The translations under genes were made by a program, and so were the position numbers. A stretch of 64,000 nt of DNA from Saccharothrix algeriensis (GTDB taxonomy: Bacteria > Actinomycetota > Actinomycetes > Mycobacteriales > Pseudonocardiaceae), in NCBI RefSeq assembly GCF_016907655.1, contig NZ_JAFBCL010000001.1:1116001-1180000 (forward strand). Reading direction: 5' to 3'. Numbering within the stretch: position 1 is the first letter of the stretch; each line of letters begins with the position of its first letter. Below, piece after piece: positions 15,891-24,327 of the stretch. The notes beneath the pieces are model-generated. The model saw only the letters and a program-made list of their open reading frames with translations. It did not search any database and was not told the DNA's origin.

Positions 15891-16169
15891 GTGAACGTGT
15901 TCGACGTTCTCGGCGATACGGTGCGCCGCCGAGTCCTGGAGCTGCTGGCCGACGGCGAGCGGACCTCCGGCGACCTCACGGCGGTGATCCGGCGCGAGTT
16001 CGGGATCTCCCAGCCGGCCGTGTCCCAGCACCTGCGGGTGCTCCGGGAGAACGGCCTCGCCACCGTCCGCCCCGAGGGCGTCCGCCGGGTCTACGCCGTG
16101 GACCGGCGGGGGCTGCGCGAGGCCGACGAGTGGCTGGCGCGGTTCCGGGTCGGGCCCCCGGACCGGTGA
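15891..16169 (+). CDS. ArsR-family winged-helix regulator
   Basis: 92 residues, GTG start, probably leaderless. VFDVLGDTVRRRVLELLADG opens the fold, and ISQPAVSQHLRVLRENGLAT is the recognition helix of the SdpR/ArsR type. No paired cysteines for metal binding are seen, so it is probably a non-metal sensor such as those controlling SRPBCC/AHSA genes. The DUF3140 gene follows 50 bases downstream. Confidence 0.9.
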   Translation: MNVFDVLGDTVRRRVLELLADGERTSGDLTAVIRREFGISQPAVSQHLRVLRENGLATVRPEGVRRVYAVDRRGLREADEWLARFRVGPPDR

Positions 16170-16219
16170 GCGCCCCGGCCCGGGTTTCGGCCGCGGGGAA
16201 AGCGGCAATCCTGCGCCCC

Positions 16220-16540
16220 ATGAACGACACCCTGTGGGACGAGTTCCACCGCGTAGTGAACATGACCTCGAACGAGCTGGAGGACTGGCTGCGCACCCGC
16301 TCGACGGACGAGGAGACCGAGGAGCTGCCCGACCAGGCGGGCACCCCCACCGGCCAGGAGGTGCTGCGGGTGCTGCGCAAACGCAGGACCGACCTGACCA
16401 CCGAGGACGTGCGGGTGATGCAGAAGGTGGTGGACCGGGTGCACGCGCAGCGCCGCGAGGACCTGGAGCCGACGGCGGGCGAGGCCCACTGGCGGCACCG
16501 CCTGATGTCCATCGGCCACGACCCGCTGAAGCCCGCCTGA
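16220..16540 (+). CDS. DUF3140 family protein
   Basis: 106 residues from an ATG. LWDEFHRVVNMTSNELEDWL, then GQEVLRVLRKRRTDLTTEDV and a final HWRHRLMSIGHDP match the small DUF3140 family of actinomycetes. It is highly charged and has no membrane segment. Function unknown. The downstream stem-loop at 16563-16585 probably ends the transcript. Confidence 0.88.
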   Translation: MNDTLWDEFHRVVNMTSNELEDWLRTRSTDEETEELPDQAGTPTGQEVLRVLRKRRTDLTTEDVRVMQKVVDRVHAQRREDLEPTAGEAHWRHRLMSIGHDPLKPA

Positions 16541-16562
16541 CCCCGAGCGCCCCGCCCGCACC

Positions 16563-16585
16563 GCCCGGCCCCGACGCGGCCGGGC
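16563..16585 (+). terminator. stem-loop terminator after the DUF3140 gene
   Basis: GCCCGGCC (16563-16570) pairs perfectly with GGCCGGGC (16578-16585) across a seven-base loop and is followed by GCTTTCGCG. It lies 22 bases after the stop. Confidence 0.6.
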
Positions 16586-16679
16586 GCTTTCGCGCGTCCG
16601 CGGGCCGGACGGGCGCCGGTCCGACCGGTTCCGGGGCCGGAGCCTGCTCCTCAGTGCCCTGTTCGCCGGGGCCGGCTCC

Positions 16680-17987
16680 TCAGGAGCGCACGGCCGGCCC
16701 CGCGTCGACCCGGTCGGCGTCGGACAGCCGGACGCCGGAGGCGGGCACCAAGCCGAACTGCACGACCTGCCGCCGGGCCAGCAGCTCGGTCAGCCAGTCC
16801 ACCGCCACCCGCAGCCGGTTGCCCGGCATCGCCAGCAGGTGGTAGCCGCGCGCCACGACCTTCGCGGGCCACCCCGTCAGCGGCACGTGCAGCGGGTCGG
16901 CCACCGCCTGCCCGCCGCCCAGGTCCACCACGAACCCCAGGTCGCGGTGCCGGTAGGGCCGGCACTCGCCGTAGCCGAGGGACGCCGCCACGTTGCGCCC
17001 GGCGAGCCTGCCCTGCCGCTCCGCATGCTGGGCGGTCATCGGCGTGGGCTTGCCGCCGTTGTAGACGTCCGGCACGGCCGCCACGTCGCCCGCAGCGAAC
17101 ACGTGCGGGTGACCGGGCACGGAGAGGTCCTGGCCCACCACCAGCCTGCCCTTCTCCGTCGGCAGGTCCACCGACGACACCAGCGGGTCCGGCCGCACGC
17201 CCACGCACCACACCACGGTCCGGGTCGGGATCTCCGTGCCGTCGGTGAGCTTCACGCAGGTCCCGGTGACCTCGGACACGCTGGTCTCCAGCCGCACGTC
17301 CACGCCGCGCTCGCGCAGCACCCGCTCGGCCGGGCCGGACAGCCGCTCGTCCAGGCCCGGCAGCACGCGCGGCGCGAGGTCCACCAGCACCCAGCGCAGC
17401 GGCGGCAGGGCCGACCGGCCGCGCCGCGCGGCCTTGGTCAGCTGCATTCCCTGCGCGACCAGCTCGGTGCCGGTGTAGCCCGCGCCGACCACGACGAACG
17501 TGGTCCGCGCCGCCCGCTCGGCCGGGTCGTCGGCCTGCTCGGCCAGCTCGACCTGGCGCAGCACGTGGTCGCGCAGGAACACCGCCTCGGCCACCGACTT
17601 GAACCCGAACGCGTGCTCGGCCACGCCCGGCAGGGACATCAACCGGGTCACGCTGCCGGAGGTGAGCACGATCCGGTCCCACTCGACCACCTGGGTGCGG
17701 CCTTCCACGTCGACCGCCGTGCACGTGCGCTCACCGAGGTCCACGCTGGTGGCATGTGCCTGCACGAGCCGGGTCCGGGGCAGCTTGGGTCGCAGCGGCA
17801 CCGCGACCCGGCGCGGGTCCAGCGTCCCGCCGGCCACCTCCGGCAGCAGCGGCACGTACAGCATGTAGTCCGTGGGGTTGACCGCGACCAGGTCCGCCGC
17901 GTCCGGCGGGAGCGCGCGCTCCAGCCCGCGCAGGCAGTGGTACCCCGCGAATCCCGTGCCGACGACCAGCACGCGTGGCTTGCCCAT
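16680..17987 (-). CDS. FAD-dependent NAD(P)H dehydrogenase, NDH-2-like
   Basis: 435 residues from ATG 17987, with GGAGGTGG ten bases upstream. The N-terminal FAD-binding GTGFAGYHCLRGLE and the second Rossmann motif VVVGAGYTGTELVAQG (about residue 160) show the two-dinucleotide-binding-domain fold. HVFAAGDVAAVPDV near 315 is the second FAD motif. The overall layout is that of non-proton-pumping NADH:quinone oxidoreductases, acting at the inner face of the membrane; some relatives are sulfide or generic pyridine-nucleotide oxidoreductases. Divergent from the beta-phosphoglucomutase gene. Confidence 0.9.
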   Translation of the reverse strand: MGKPRVLVVGTGFAGYHCLRGLERALPPDAADLVAVNPTDYMLYVPLLPEVAGGTLDPRRVAVPLRPKLPRTRLVQAHATSVDLGERTCTAVDVEGRTQVVEWDRIVLTSGSVTRLMSLPGVAEHAFGFKSVAEAVFLRDHVLRQVELAEQADDPAERAARTTFVVVGAGYTGTELVAQGMQLTKAARRGRSALPPLRWVLVDLAPRVLPGLDERLSGPAERVLRERGVDVRLETSVSEVTGTCVKLTDGTEIPTRTVVWCVGVRPDPLVSSVDLPTEKGRLVVGQDLSVPGHPHVFAAGDVAAVPDVYNGGKPTPMTAQHAERQGRLAGRNVAASLGYGECRPYRHRDLGFVVDLGGGQAVADPLHVPLTGWPAKVVARGYHLLAMPGNRLRVAVDWLTELLARRQVVQFGLVPASGVRLSDADRVDAGPAVRS

Positions 17988-18046
17988 GGTGCGACCACCT
18001 CCAGGCCGACCGGGTACCCCGCGACGCGAACGGGTAGACACGCACC

Positions 18047-18760
18047 ATGAAACTCGGGCTGCCGGACGGGATCACCGCCTGTCTCTTCGACCTCGACGGG
18101 GTGCTGACCAGCACCGCCGTCCTGCACCGCCGCGCGTGGCGGCGGACGTTCGACGACTACCTGCTGCCCCGCGGCCTGCCGCCGTTCACCGAGGCCGACT
18201 ACCTCAACCACGTGGACGGCCGGCCGCGGTACGACGGGGTGCGGGCGTTCCTGGCGTCGCGGGGCATCACGGTGCCCGAGGGCACGCCGGGCGACCCGCC
18301 GGAGCTGGACACCGTGCACGGCATCGGCAACCGCAAGAACGCGCTGATCGACACGATCATCCGGGAGGAGGGCGTGACGCCCTACCCCGGCACGGTGCGG
18401 TACCTGGAGGCCGCGCGGGAGCTGTTCAAGATCGGCGTCGTGACGTCGTCGGCGAACGCCACGCGGGTGCTGGACGCGGCGCGCCTGCTGCCGTACGTGC
18501 AGGCGCAGGTGGACGGTCTGGTGATCGTCCGGGACGGGTTGCGCGGCAAGCCCGCGCCCGACTCGTTCCTGGCGGGCGCGCGCCTGCTGGGCGTGGAACC
18601 CGCGCGGGCCGCGGTGTTCGAGGACGCGCTCTCCGGTGTCGCGGCGGGTCGCGCGGGCGGTTTCGGGTACGTGGTGGGCGTGGACCGGGCGGGGCAGGCG
18701 GAGGCGTTGCGGGGCAACGGGGCGGACGTGGTGGTCGAGGACTTGGCGGAGCTGCTGTGA
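18047..18760 (+). CDS. beta-phosphoglucomutase-like HAD hydrolase
   Basis: 237 residues. CLFDLDGVLTSTAVLHRRAW carries the nucleophile and acid Asp pair (DxD form) and the cap that defines the beta-PGM subfamily; VVTSSANA (motif II), GLRGKPAPDSF (motif III) and VFEDALSGVAAG (motif IV) follow. It overlaps the GH65 gene by four bases (GTGA). Together the pair phosphorolyses an alpha-disaccharide to beta-glucose-1-phosphate and isomerises it to glucose-6-phosphate. Confidence 0.93.
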   Translation: MKLGLPDGITACLFDLDGVLTSTAVLHRRAWRRTFDDYLLPRGLPPFTEADYLNHVDGRPRYDGVRAFLASRGITVPEGTPGDPPELDTVHGIGNRKNALIDTIIREEGVTPYPGTVRYLEAARELFKIGVVTSSANATRVLDAARLLPYVQAQVDGLVIVRDGLRGKPAPDSFLAGARLLGVEPARAAVFEDALSGVAAGRAGGFGYVVGVDRAGQAEALRGNGADVVVEDLAELL

Positions 18761-21099
18761 CCGGTTACGACATCGCACCGTGGTCGCTGCCGTGGCGCGG
18801 CCTCTCGGTGCCCGAGCTGCGCCGCACCGAGTCGACGTTCGCGCTGTCGAACGGGCACATCGGGATGCGGGGGACGCTGGACGAGGGCGAGCCGCGCGGG
18901 CTGCCCGGCACCTACCTCAACGGCTTCTACGAGGAGCACTCGCTGCCCTACGGCGAAGCCGGGTACGGCTACCCGGAGGCGGGGCAGACGGTCGTCAACG
19001 TCACCGACGGCAAGGTGATCCGCCTGCTGGTGGAGGACGAGCCGCTGGACATGCGCTACGGCCACGCCCTGGAGCACGACCGCGAGCTGGACTTCCGGTC
19101 GGGGACGCTGCGGCGGCGCACGCTGTGGGAGTCCCCCACCGGCCGGCGGGTCACCGTGCGCAGCGAGCGGCTGGTGTCGTTCACGCAGCGCGCGGTCGCC
19201 GCGATCCACTACGTGGTGGAGCCCGAGGACAAGCTGCAACTGGTCGTGCAGTCCGACCTGCTGGCCAACGAGCCGGTCGAGCACCGCGCCGGCGACCCGC
19301 GCGTGGCGGCGGCGCTGGACTCGCCGCTGGTGTCCGACTTCGCGTGGGCGGAGGGCTCGCGGGCGGTGCTCGCGCACCACACGCGGCACTCCGAACTGCG
19401 GATGGCCGCCGGGATGGACCACGAGCTGGTCGCCGGCGAGGGCGTGCGCACGGGCATCCACGCCGAGGGCGACCTGGCCCGGTTCACCGTCGCGGTGGAC
19501 GTGCCGGCGGGCGGCGCGCTGCGGCTGACCAAGTACCTGGGCTACGGGTGGTCGGCGCAGCGGTCGGTGCCGGCGCTGCGGGCCCAGGTCGACGCGGCGC
19601 TGGCGGGCGCGCGGCAGACCGGCTGGGAGGGGCTGCTGGCCGAGCAGCGGGCGTTCCTGGACGACTTCTGGGAGGCCGCCGACATCGAGGTCGACGGCGA
19701 CGAGGAGCTGCAGCAGGCGCTGCGGTTCGGGCTGTTCCACATCCTCCAGGCCGGGGCGCGCGGTGAGACGCGGGCCATCGCGGGCAAGGGGCTCACCGGG
19801 CCCGGGTACGACGGGCACGCGTTCTGGGACACGGAGATGTTCGTGCTCCCGGTGCTGACCTACACGGTGCCGGACGCGGCGCGCGACGCCCTGCGCTGGC
19901 GTCACTCCACCGTGGACAAGGCACGGGAGCGCGCGGAGGTCCTGGGGCAGCGCGGTACCGCGTTCCCGTGGCGTTCCATCAACGGCGCGGAGTGCTCCGC
20001 GTACTGGCCGGCGGGCACGGCCGCGTTCCACGTCTCCGGCGACGTCGCGCACGCCGTCGCCCAGTACCTCGCGGCGACCGGGGACGAGGAGTTCGACCGG
20101 GAGTGCGGCACGGAACTGCTCGTGCAGACCGCCCGGCTGTGGATGTCGTTGGGGCACAACGACCCTCACGACGGGTTCCGCATCGACGGGGTCACCGGTC
20201 CCGACGAGTACTCGGCGATCGTGGACAACAACGTCTACACCAACCTGATCGCGCAGAAGAACCTGCGGTCGGCGGCCGACGGCTGCGAGCGCAACCCCGG
20301 GGTGGCCGAGGGCCTGGATGTCTCCGAGGAGGAGGTGTCGGCGTGGCGGGCCGCCGCGGACCGGATGCGCATCCCGTTCGACACCATGCTGGGCGTGCAC
20401 GAGCAGGCCGAGGGCTTCACCGCGCACGCCGAGTGGGACTTCGAGGGCACCGCGGCCGACGAGTACCCGTTGCTGCTCAACAAGCCGTACTTCGACCTGT
20501 ACCGCAAGCAGGTGGTGAAGCAGGCGGACCTGGTGCTGGCCATGCACGTGCGGGGTGACGCGTTCAGCGACGAGGAGAAGGCCGCGAACTTCGCCTACTA
20601 CGAGGCGCGGACCGTGCGGGACTCCTCGCTGTCGGCCGGCACGCAGTCGGTGCTGGCGGCCGAGGTGGGGCACCTGCAACTGGCGTACGACTACCTGGCG
20701 GAGGCCGCGTTCACCGACCTGCACGACCTGCACCACAACGTCCACAACGGACTGCACATGGCGTCCCTGGCCGGCGCGTGGATCGGCCTGGTGGCCGGGT
20801 TCGGCGGGATGCGCGACCACAGCGGGCTGACCTTCGCGCCCCGGCTGGCGCCGGGCCTGGACCGGATGGCGTTCCGGATGTCGTTCCGCGGCACCAGGTT
20901 CTCGGTCGAGGTGACGCGGGACGAGGCCACCTACCGGATCGTGTCCGGCGGGCCGCTGCGCACCGCGCACCACGGCGAGCCGATCGTGGTCGAGCCGGAC
21001 TCCCCGGTGACCCTGCCCATCCCGGACCCGCCGACGCCACCGGAGGTGCGCCAGCCCGCGGGGCGCGCCCCGGTGCGGCGCATCCCGCCGGGCAGCTGA
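18757..21099 (+). CDS. glycoside hydrolase family 65 disaccharide phosphorylase
   Basis: 780 residues from the overlapping GTG. The N-terminal GH65 domain opens with TESTFALSNGHIGMRGTLDEG. The catalytic-domain signatures are GHAFWDTEMFVLPVL and GVTGPDEYSAIVDNNVYTN, with the general acid Glu at 484. The C-terminal beta-sandwich ends around residue 750. The family includes maltose, trehalose, kojibiose and nigerose phosphorylases; the substrate cannot be decided. Translationally coupled to beta-PGM, which confirms beta-glucose-1-phosphate as product. Cytoplasmic. Confidence 0.94.
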   Translation: MTGYDIAPWSLPWRGLSVPELRRTESTFALSNGHIGMRGTLDEGEPRGLPGTYLNGFYEEHSLPYGEAGYGYPEAGQTVVNVTDGKVIRLLVEDEPLDMRYGHALEHDRELDFRSGTLRRRTLWESPTGRRVTVRSERLVSFTQRAVAAIHYVVEPEDKLQLVVQSDLLANEPVEHRAGDPRVAAALDSPLVSDFAWAEGSRAVLAHHTRHSELRMAAGMDHELVAGEGVRTGIHAEGDLARFTVAVDVPAGGALRLTKYLGYGWSAQRSVPALRAQVDAALAGARQTGWEGLLAEQRAFLDDFWEAADIEVDGDEELQQALRFGLFHILQAGARGETRAIAGKGLTGPGYDGHAFWDTEMFVLPVLTYTVPDAARDALRWRHSTVDKARERAEVLGQRGTAFPWRSINGAECSAYWPAGTAAFHVSGDVAHAVAQYLAATGDEEFDRECGTELLVQTARLWMSLGHNDPHDGFRIDGVTGPDEYSAIVDNNVYTNLIAQKNLRSAADGCERNPGVAEGLDVSEEEVSAWRAAADRMRIPFDTMLGVHEQAEGFTAHAEWDFEGTAADEYPLLLNKPYFDLYRKQVVKQADLVLAMHVRGDAFSDEEKAANFAYYEARTVRDSSLSAGTQSVLAAEVGHLQLAYDYLAEAAFTDLHDLHHNVHNGLHMASLAGAWIGLVAGFGGMRDHSGLTFAPRLAPGLDRMAFRMSFRGTRFSVEVTRDEATYRIVSGGPLRTAHHGEPIVVEPDSPVTLPIPDPPTPPEVRQPAGRAPVRRIPPGS

Positions 21100-21104
21100 G
21101 CGCG

Positions 21105-21147
21105 CCGGGTCGGTCGGGCGGTCCTCGCGATCGCCCGGCCGACCCGG
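21105..21147. terminator. strong stem-loop between convergent GH65 and DUF2945 genes
   Basis: A 16-base arm at 21105-21120 pairs with 21132-21147 (one G-T wobble) across an 11-base loop. It begins six bases after the GH65 stop and serves as a terminator for either or both converging genes. Confidence 0.75.
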
Positions 21148-21195
21148 GGTGGCGCTTTCGGCCCTCGAACGACGCCTCCCGGCCCCGCCGCGGTC

Positions 21196-21411
21196 TCAGC
21201 CCTCGTGCGGGCGCAGCGCGGACGGCTTGTGGACCGCGTCCTTCCCGCTCTTGGCGCTGCGCACCCGGTACTGCGGGTCGTCCTCGGACGCCCGCACGGT
21301 CCGGCCGGCCGCCTCGGTGTCCGAGGTGATCTCCTCCTCGACCTCGCCGTGCGTCGTGCTGCCGTGCGAGGACCACTCGACCTCGTCACCCTTGTGGAAC
21401 TTCTCGCCCAT
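21196..21411 (-). CDS. DUF2945 (hypervirulence-associated TUDOR) small protein
   Basis: 71 residues from an ATG. KFHKGDEVEWSSHGSTTHG and YRVRSAKSGKDAVHKPSAL match the DUF2945/HVA1 family, a small SH3/Tudor-like barrel common in soil bacteria. Function unknown. The gene stands alone, convergent with GH65. Confidence 0.88.
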   Translation of the reverse strand: MGEKFHKGDEVEWSSHGSTTHGEVEEEITSDTEAAGRTVRASEDDPQYRVRSAKSGKDAVHKPSALRPHEG

Positions 21412-22069
21412 GACCGCTCCTCCGCCGCGAATCCCCCTCGTCCGTAGTCCCCGGTTCCGGAATACCCCGGAACGGCTCAAGCCAACGGAGGCGGGCACGG
21501 CCGACGACCGCCACAGGCGCGAGGTGGCCGGCTGCGTGAAGCGGCGCCTCGCCCAACGGGCGGAGAAAAACGTCCGCGACACGCCCTGACGGCACTCCCC
21601 CGACGAACCGGGGGTACGACCGGATCGAGCGACGCCGGTGCCCGGCCGGGCCTCCTGGGGGGAGTGGAGTCCCGGCCGGGTCTTCTCAGGCGGCCTTGGG
21701 GGGCGGTGGCCACCTACGCCATCATCGTGCGCGCGGTCGCGGCCGTTACGCCGTGACCAAGCGTTCGCGGTGCGTCGACAGGATCGTATTTCGGCGAAGT
21801 CCGGAACGGATCGAGCGGACCATCCACTGTGGCCCGCGACGCGCGCCAGGGGGACCGCCCTGCGGTGCGGACCGCCCTCCGGGAGCGAGGCCGGCCCGCA
21901 CGGGGTCGGGGCCTCCGGGCGGACCAGAGGCATCCCTGGCCGGTGGCGAGCAGCCGTACCGGGGAGTGGAACCCGATTCCGCACAACTGCGGCCCTGAGC
22001 TGCTCGGACTTCACCCACAAAGGTGAGATGTGCGGCGGCGGGCCCCGGGGCCGGACAGTATCCCGAAAT
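21412..22069. other. intergenic region without recognisable genes
   Basis: Frames on both strands read as low-complexity Arg/Pro/Gly and show no family resemblance. No clear hairpin pair or repeat was seen. It must contain the promoter of the upstream DUF2945 gene and probably that of the small gene at 22070. Confidence 0.4.
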
Positions 22070-22213
22070 GTGAGTTCAACACCGATCTACGACGAGCTGG
22101 CGGCCACCTACCTCGCCGACACCGACCTCGGCCGGCCGGCGAGCCCGGAGCCCGGCGCCGCGGCCGAACCCCCGCCGGCCGAGCCCCGGTCGCGCGAGCG
22201 GACCAACGCCTGA
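22070..22213 (+). CDS. short conserved-looking actinomycete peptide
   Basis: 47 residues from a GTG with no Shine-Dalgarno. The N-terminus SSTPIYDELAATYLADTD resembles short actinomycete proteins beginning with a TPIYDEL-type motif; the rest is a Pro/Ala/Glu-rich tail. No membrane segment or signal. Function unknown. It could instead be a chance frame, but the composition of the first 20 residues is protein-like. Confidence 0.5.
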   Translation: MSSTPIYDELAATYLADTDLGRPASPEPGAAAEPPPAEPRSRERTNA

Positions 22214-22298
22214 TCTTGACACGCCCTCCCGCACCGGGGTACGACCACTGACGTCCTGTTTGACGAGGCCGCCGCCTGTGTCGAAGGGTTCGAGCGGC

Positions 22299-23531
22299 AT
22301 GACTGTGCGGGCACTGCTCACGGCGGTCCTCCTGTTCGCCGCCGCGGCGTGCGGCGGCGCGACCCCGGAACCGGAGCCGGAACCGGTCGAGGAGGTCACC
22401 CTCACCTGGTGGGACTACCTGGACCACTCCCCCACCGCGGACCAGGCGGTGGACTCGCTGGTCAAGCGCTACCAGGAGGCGCACCCCGGCGTGACGATCG
22501 AGCGGACGGCCATCCCCCGGGCCGAGTTCGCGGCCAGGCTGGACGAGGCCGCCGCGGCGGGCTCGTTCCCCGACATCGCGGTGGTCGACGTGGCCGCGCT
22601 GCCCCGGTTGGCCGAGCGGGGCGCGATCGCCGACCTGACGCCCCGGTTCTCGTCGTGGGAGCTGCGGGACAGGTTCCTGGAGCCGGTGCGGGAGAGCGTC
22701 CGGCACGGTGACGCGTTCTACGGCGTGCCGCTGCGCACCAGGACGACCGCGCTGCTCTACAACCGCGAGGTGTTCAAGGCCGCGGGGGTCGACGGGCCGC
22801 CCGGGACGTGGGACGAGCTGCGCGCCACCGCCAAGGCCCTGACCACCGGGGACCGGTTCGGGCTGTGCTTCGCCGCGCCGGCGGGCGACGACCTGACCAC
22901 GACGTTCCTGCCGTTCCTGTGGCAGGCGGGCGGCGCCGTGGCGGACATCGGCGGCGCGGCCTCGGTGCGCGCCCTGTCCTATGTGGACGACCTGGTGAAC
23001 GCCGACCGCAGCGCGCCGGCGGACGTGCTGCGGTGGACCAGCTCCGACGCCGAGCGCGAGTTCGTCGCCGGGCGGTGCGCGATGATGATCAACGGACCGG
23101 GGTCGATCCCGGCGATGAACCAGGCCGGGCTGGACTGGGTGTCCGCGCCGCTGCCGGCCGGCCAGGCGGGCAGCGTCGCCCCGCTGGGCGGCGAGGCGTG
23201 GGCGCTCGGGCGGACCGGGCAGCACGCCGACCGCGCCTGGGACGTGCTGCGGTGGCTGGCCGAGGAGCGCGACAACGCCACCGAGTTCGGCGCCTCGCTG
23301 AGCGCGCTGCCCAACCGGGCCGACACCATCGACGACCTCGGGTGGCAGTGGGACCCGAACGTGCCCGCGTTCGCGGCCCAGCTGTCCCGCGCGCGCCTCG
23401 CCTACGGCCCGAACTACCCGCAGGTCTCGGAGGCGATCTGGACCATGGCGCACCAGGTGCTGGCCGGCGAGCGCTCACCGGCCGACGCGGCCGGCGACGC
23501 GCGGACCCGCCTGGAACCGCTGCTGCGCTGA
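22299..23531 (+). CDS. ABC-type extracellular sugar-binding lipoprotein
   Basis: 410 residues from ATG 22299. A lipoprotein signal (TVRALLTAVLLFAAAACGG) places the acylated Cys at about residue 19. VTLTWWDYLDHSPTADQAVD, later YGVPLRTRTTALLYNREVF and GRCAMMINGPGSIP are typical of family-1 solute-binding proteins for oligosaccharides. No permease or ATPase genes are adjacent, so it is an orphan binding protein that must share a transporter encoded elsewhere. It may serve the phosphorylase at 18.7 kb, but that is only proximity. Confidence 0.9.
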   Translation: MTVRALLTAVLLFAAAACGGATPEPEPEPVEEVTLTWWDYLDHSPTADQAVDSLVKRYQEAHPGVTIERTAIPRAEFAARLDEAAAAGSFPDIAVVDVAALPRLAERGAIADLTPRFSSWELRDRFLEPVRESVRHGDAFYGVPLRTRTTALLYNREVFKAAGVDGPPGTWDELRATAKALTTGDRFGLCFAAPAGDDLTTTFLPFLWQAGGAVADIGGAASVRALSYVDDLVNADRSAPADVLRWTSSDAEREFVAGRCAMMINGPGSIPAMNQAGLDWVSAPLPAGQAGSVAPLGGEAWALGRTGQHADRAWDVLRWLAEERDNATEFGASLSALPNRADTIDDLGWQWDPNVPAFAAQLSRARLAYGPNYPQVSEAIWTMAHQVLAGERSPADAAGDARTRLEPLLR

Positions 23532-23925
23532 CCCGCGCGGCCGACGGGCCCCGAGAGCCGTCACGGTCGCCGGGAGCCGCCGGAGGCGTCGGAACCGCCG
23601 GGGCCGCCGGGAGGCGCCGCGACACCAGCCGCTCCGGCGCTCACAGGAGCACCGCGCGGTTCTCCGGCGCGGCAGCACGCGGGGTGCTGCACGGCTCCCG
23701 GCGCGCAGGAGGCCGGATCCGGGACGCGTGGCCGCCGAACTCCGTGGTGAACGGCCGTCCGGGCTGCCCCGGACGGCCGTGTTCGCGCGCCGCCGTTTGC
23801 CGCTCCCGCCCGATCCCATGCCCCTTGCCGGCGAGTCCACCCGAAAGTGCGGACAAGCCCTCGTGGAAAGGGAGAACGGCCCGGACCCGAGCTTGTCCCC
23901 GAATGGGCCCGGGTATTCCGAGCCC
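23532..23925. other. intergenic region with a perfect stem-loop
   Basis: No gene seen. The stretch opens with GCCGGGAG-like GC-rich repeats, then holds the hairpin at 23751-23780 and the leader of the small membrane-protein gene. Confidence 0.45.
23751..23780 (+). terminator. 13-bp perfect stem-loop
   Basis: ACGGCCGTCCGGG (23751-23763) pairs exactly with CCCGGACGGCCGT (23768-23780) around a CTGC loop, followed by GTTCG. It lies about 220 bases after the lipoprotein gene and is probably its distal terminator. Confidence 0.6.
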
Positions 23926-24327
23926 ATGCGGAAAGAGGCACCGGCGAGGAGCACCGCCGGGAAGAACGCCACCGGGAAGGGCGGCGACACCGGGACGAAG
24001 CCCCGGGTGAGCCGGGCGCAGCTGCTCGCGCTCGTCGTCGGGACGCTCCAGGTCCTCGCCGCGCTGGTGCCCGTGCTCCCGCTCAGCCAGGCGCACCACA
24101 CCCTGCACCTGTGCACGGGTCTGGCCGGCGTCGTGCTCGCGTGGAAGCACGAGCACGCCCGGCTCTACGGGGTCGCGCTGCTGCTGCTCTACGGCAAGCT
24201 CCTGTTCGACGACATGAACGCCTCCACCACGTGGCTTCAGCTGCCGACGCTGGACACCGTCGCGTACGGACGGTCCGCGGTGGCCGGTCTGGTGATCACG
24301 TTCGTGCCCGCGTCCGGCCGGCGGTAG
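23926..24327 (+). CDS. small multi-span membrane protein
   Basis: 133 residues from an ATG. About 28 charged residues (KKs and Gly) precede three to four hydrophobic segments: LLALVVGTLQVLAALVPVLPL, LHLCTGLAGVVLAW, LYGVALLLLYGKLLF and the final VAGLVITFVP. DUF4383-like four-helix proteins of actinomycetes look similar; assignment tentative. Its last 91 bases overlap, on the opposite strand, the end of the adenylyl-cyclase-like gene. Confidence 0.65.
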   Translation: MRKEAPARSTAGKNATGKGGDTGTKPRVSRAQLLALVVGTLQVLAALVPVLPLSQAHHTLHLCTGLAGVVLAWKHEHARLYGVALLLLYGKLLFDDMNASTTWLQLPTLDTVAYGRSAVAGLVITFVPASGRR

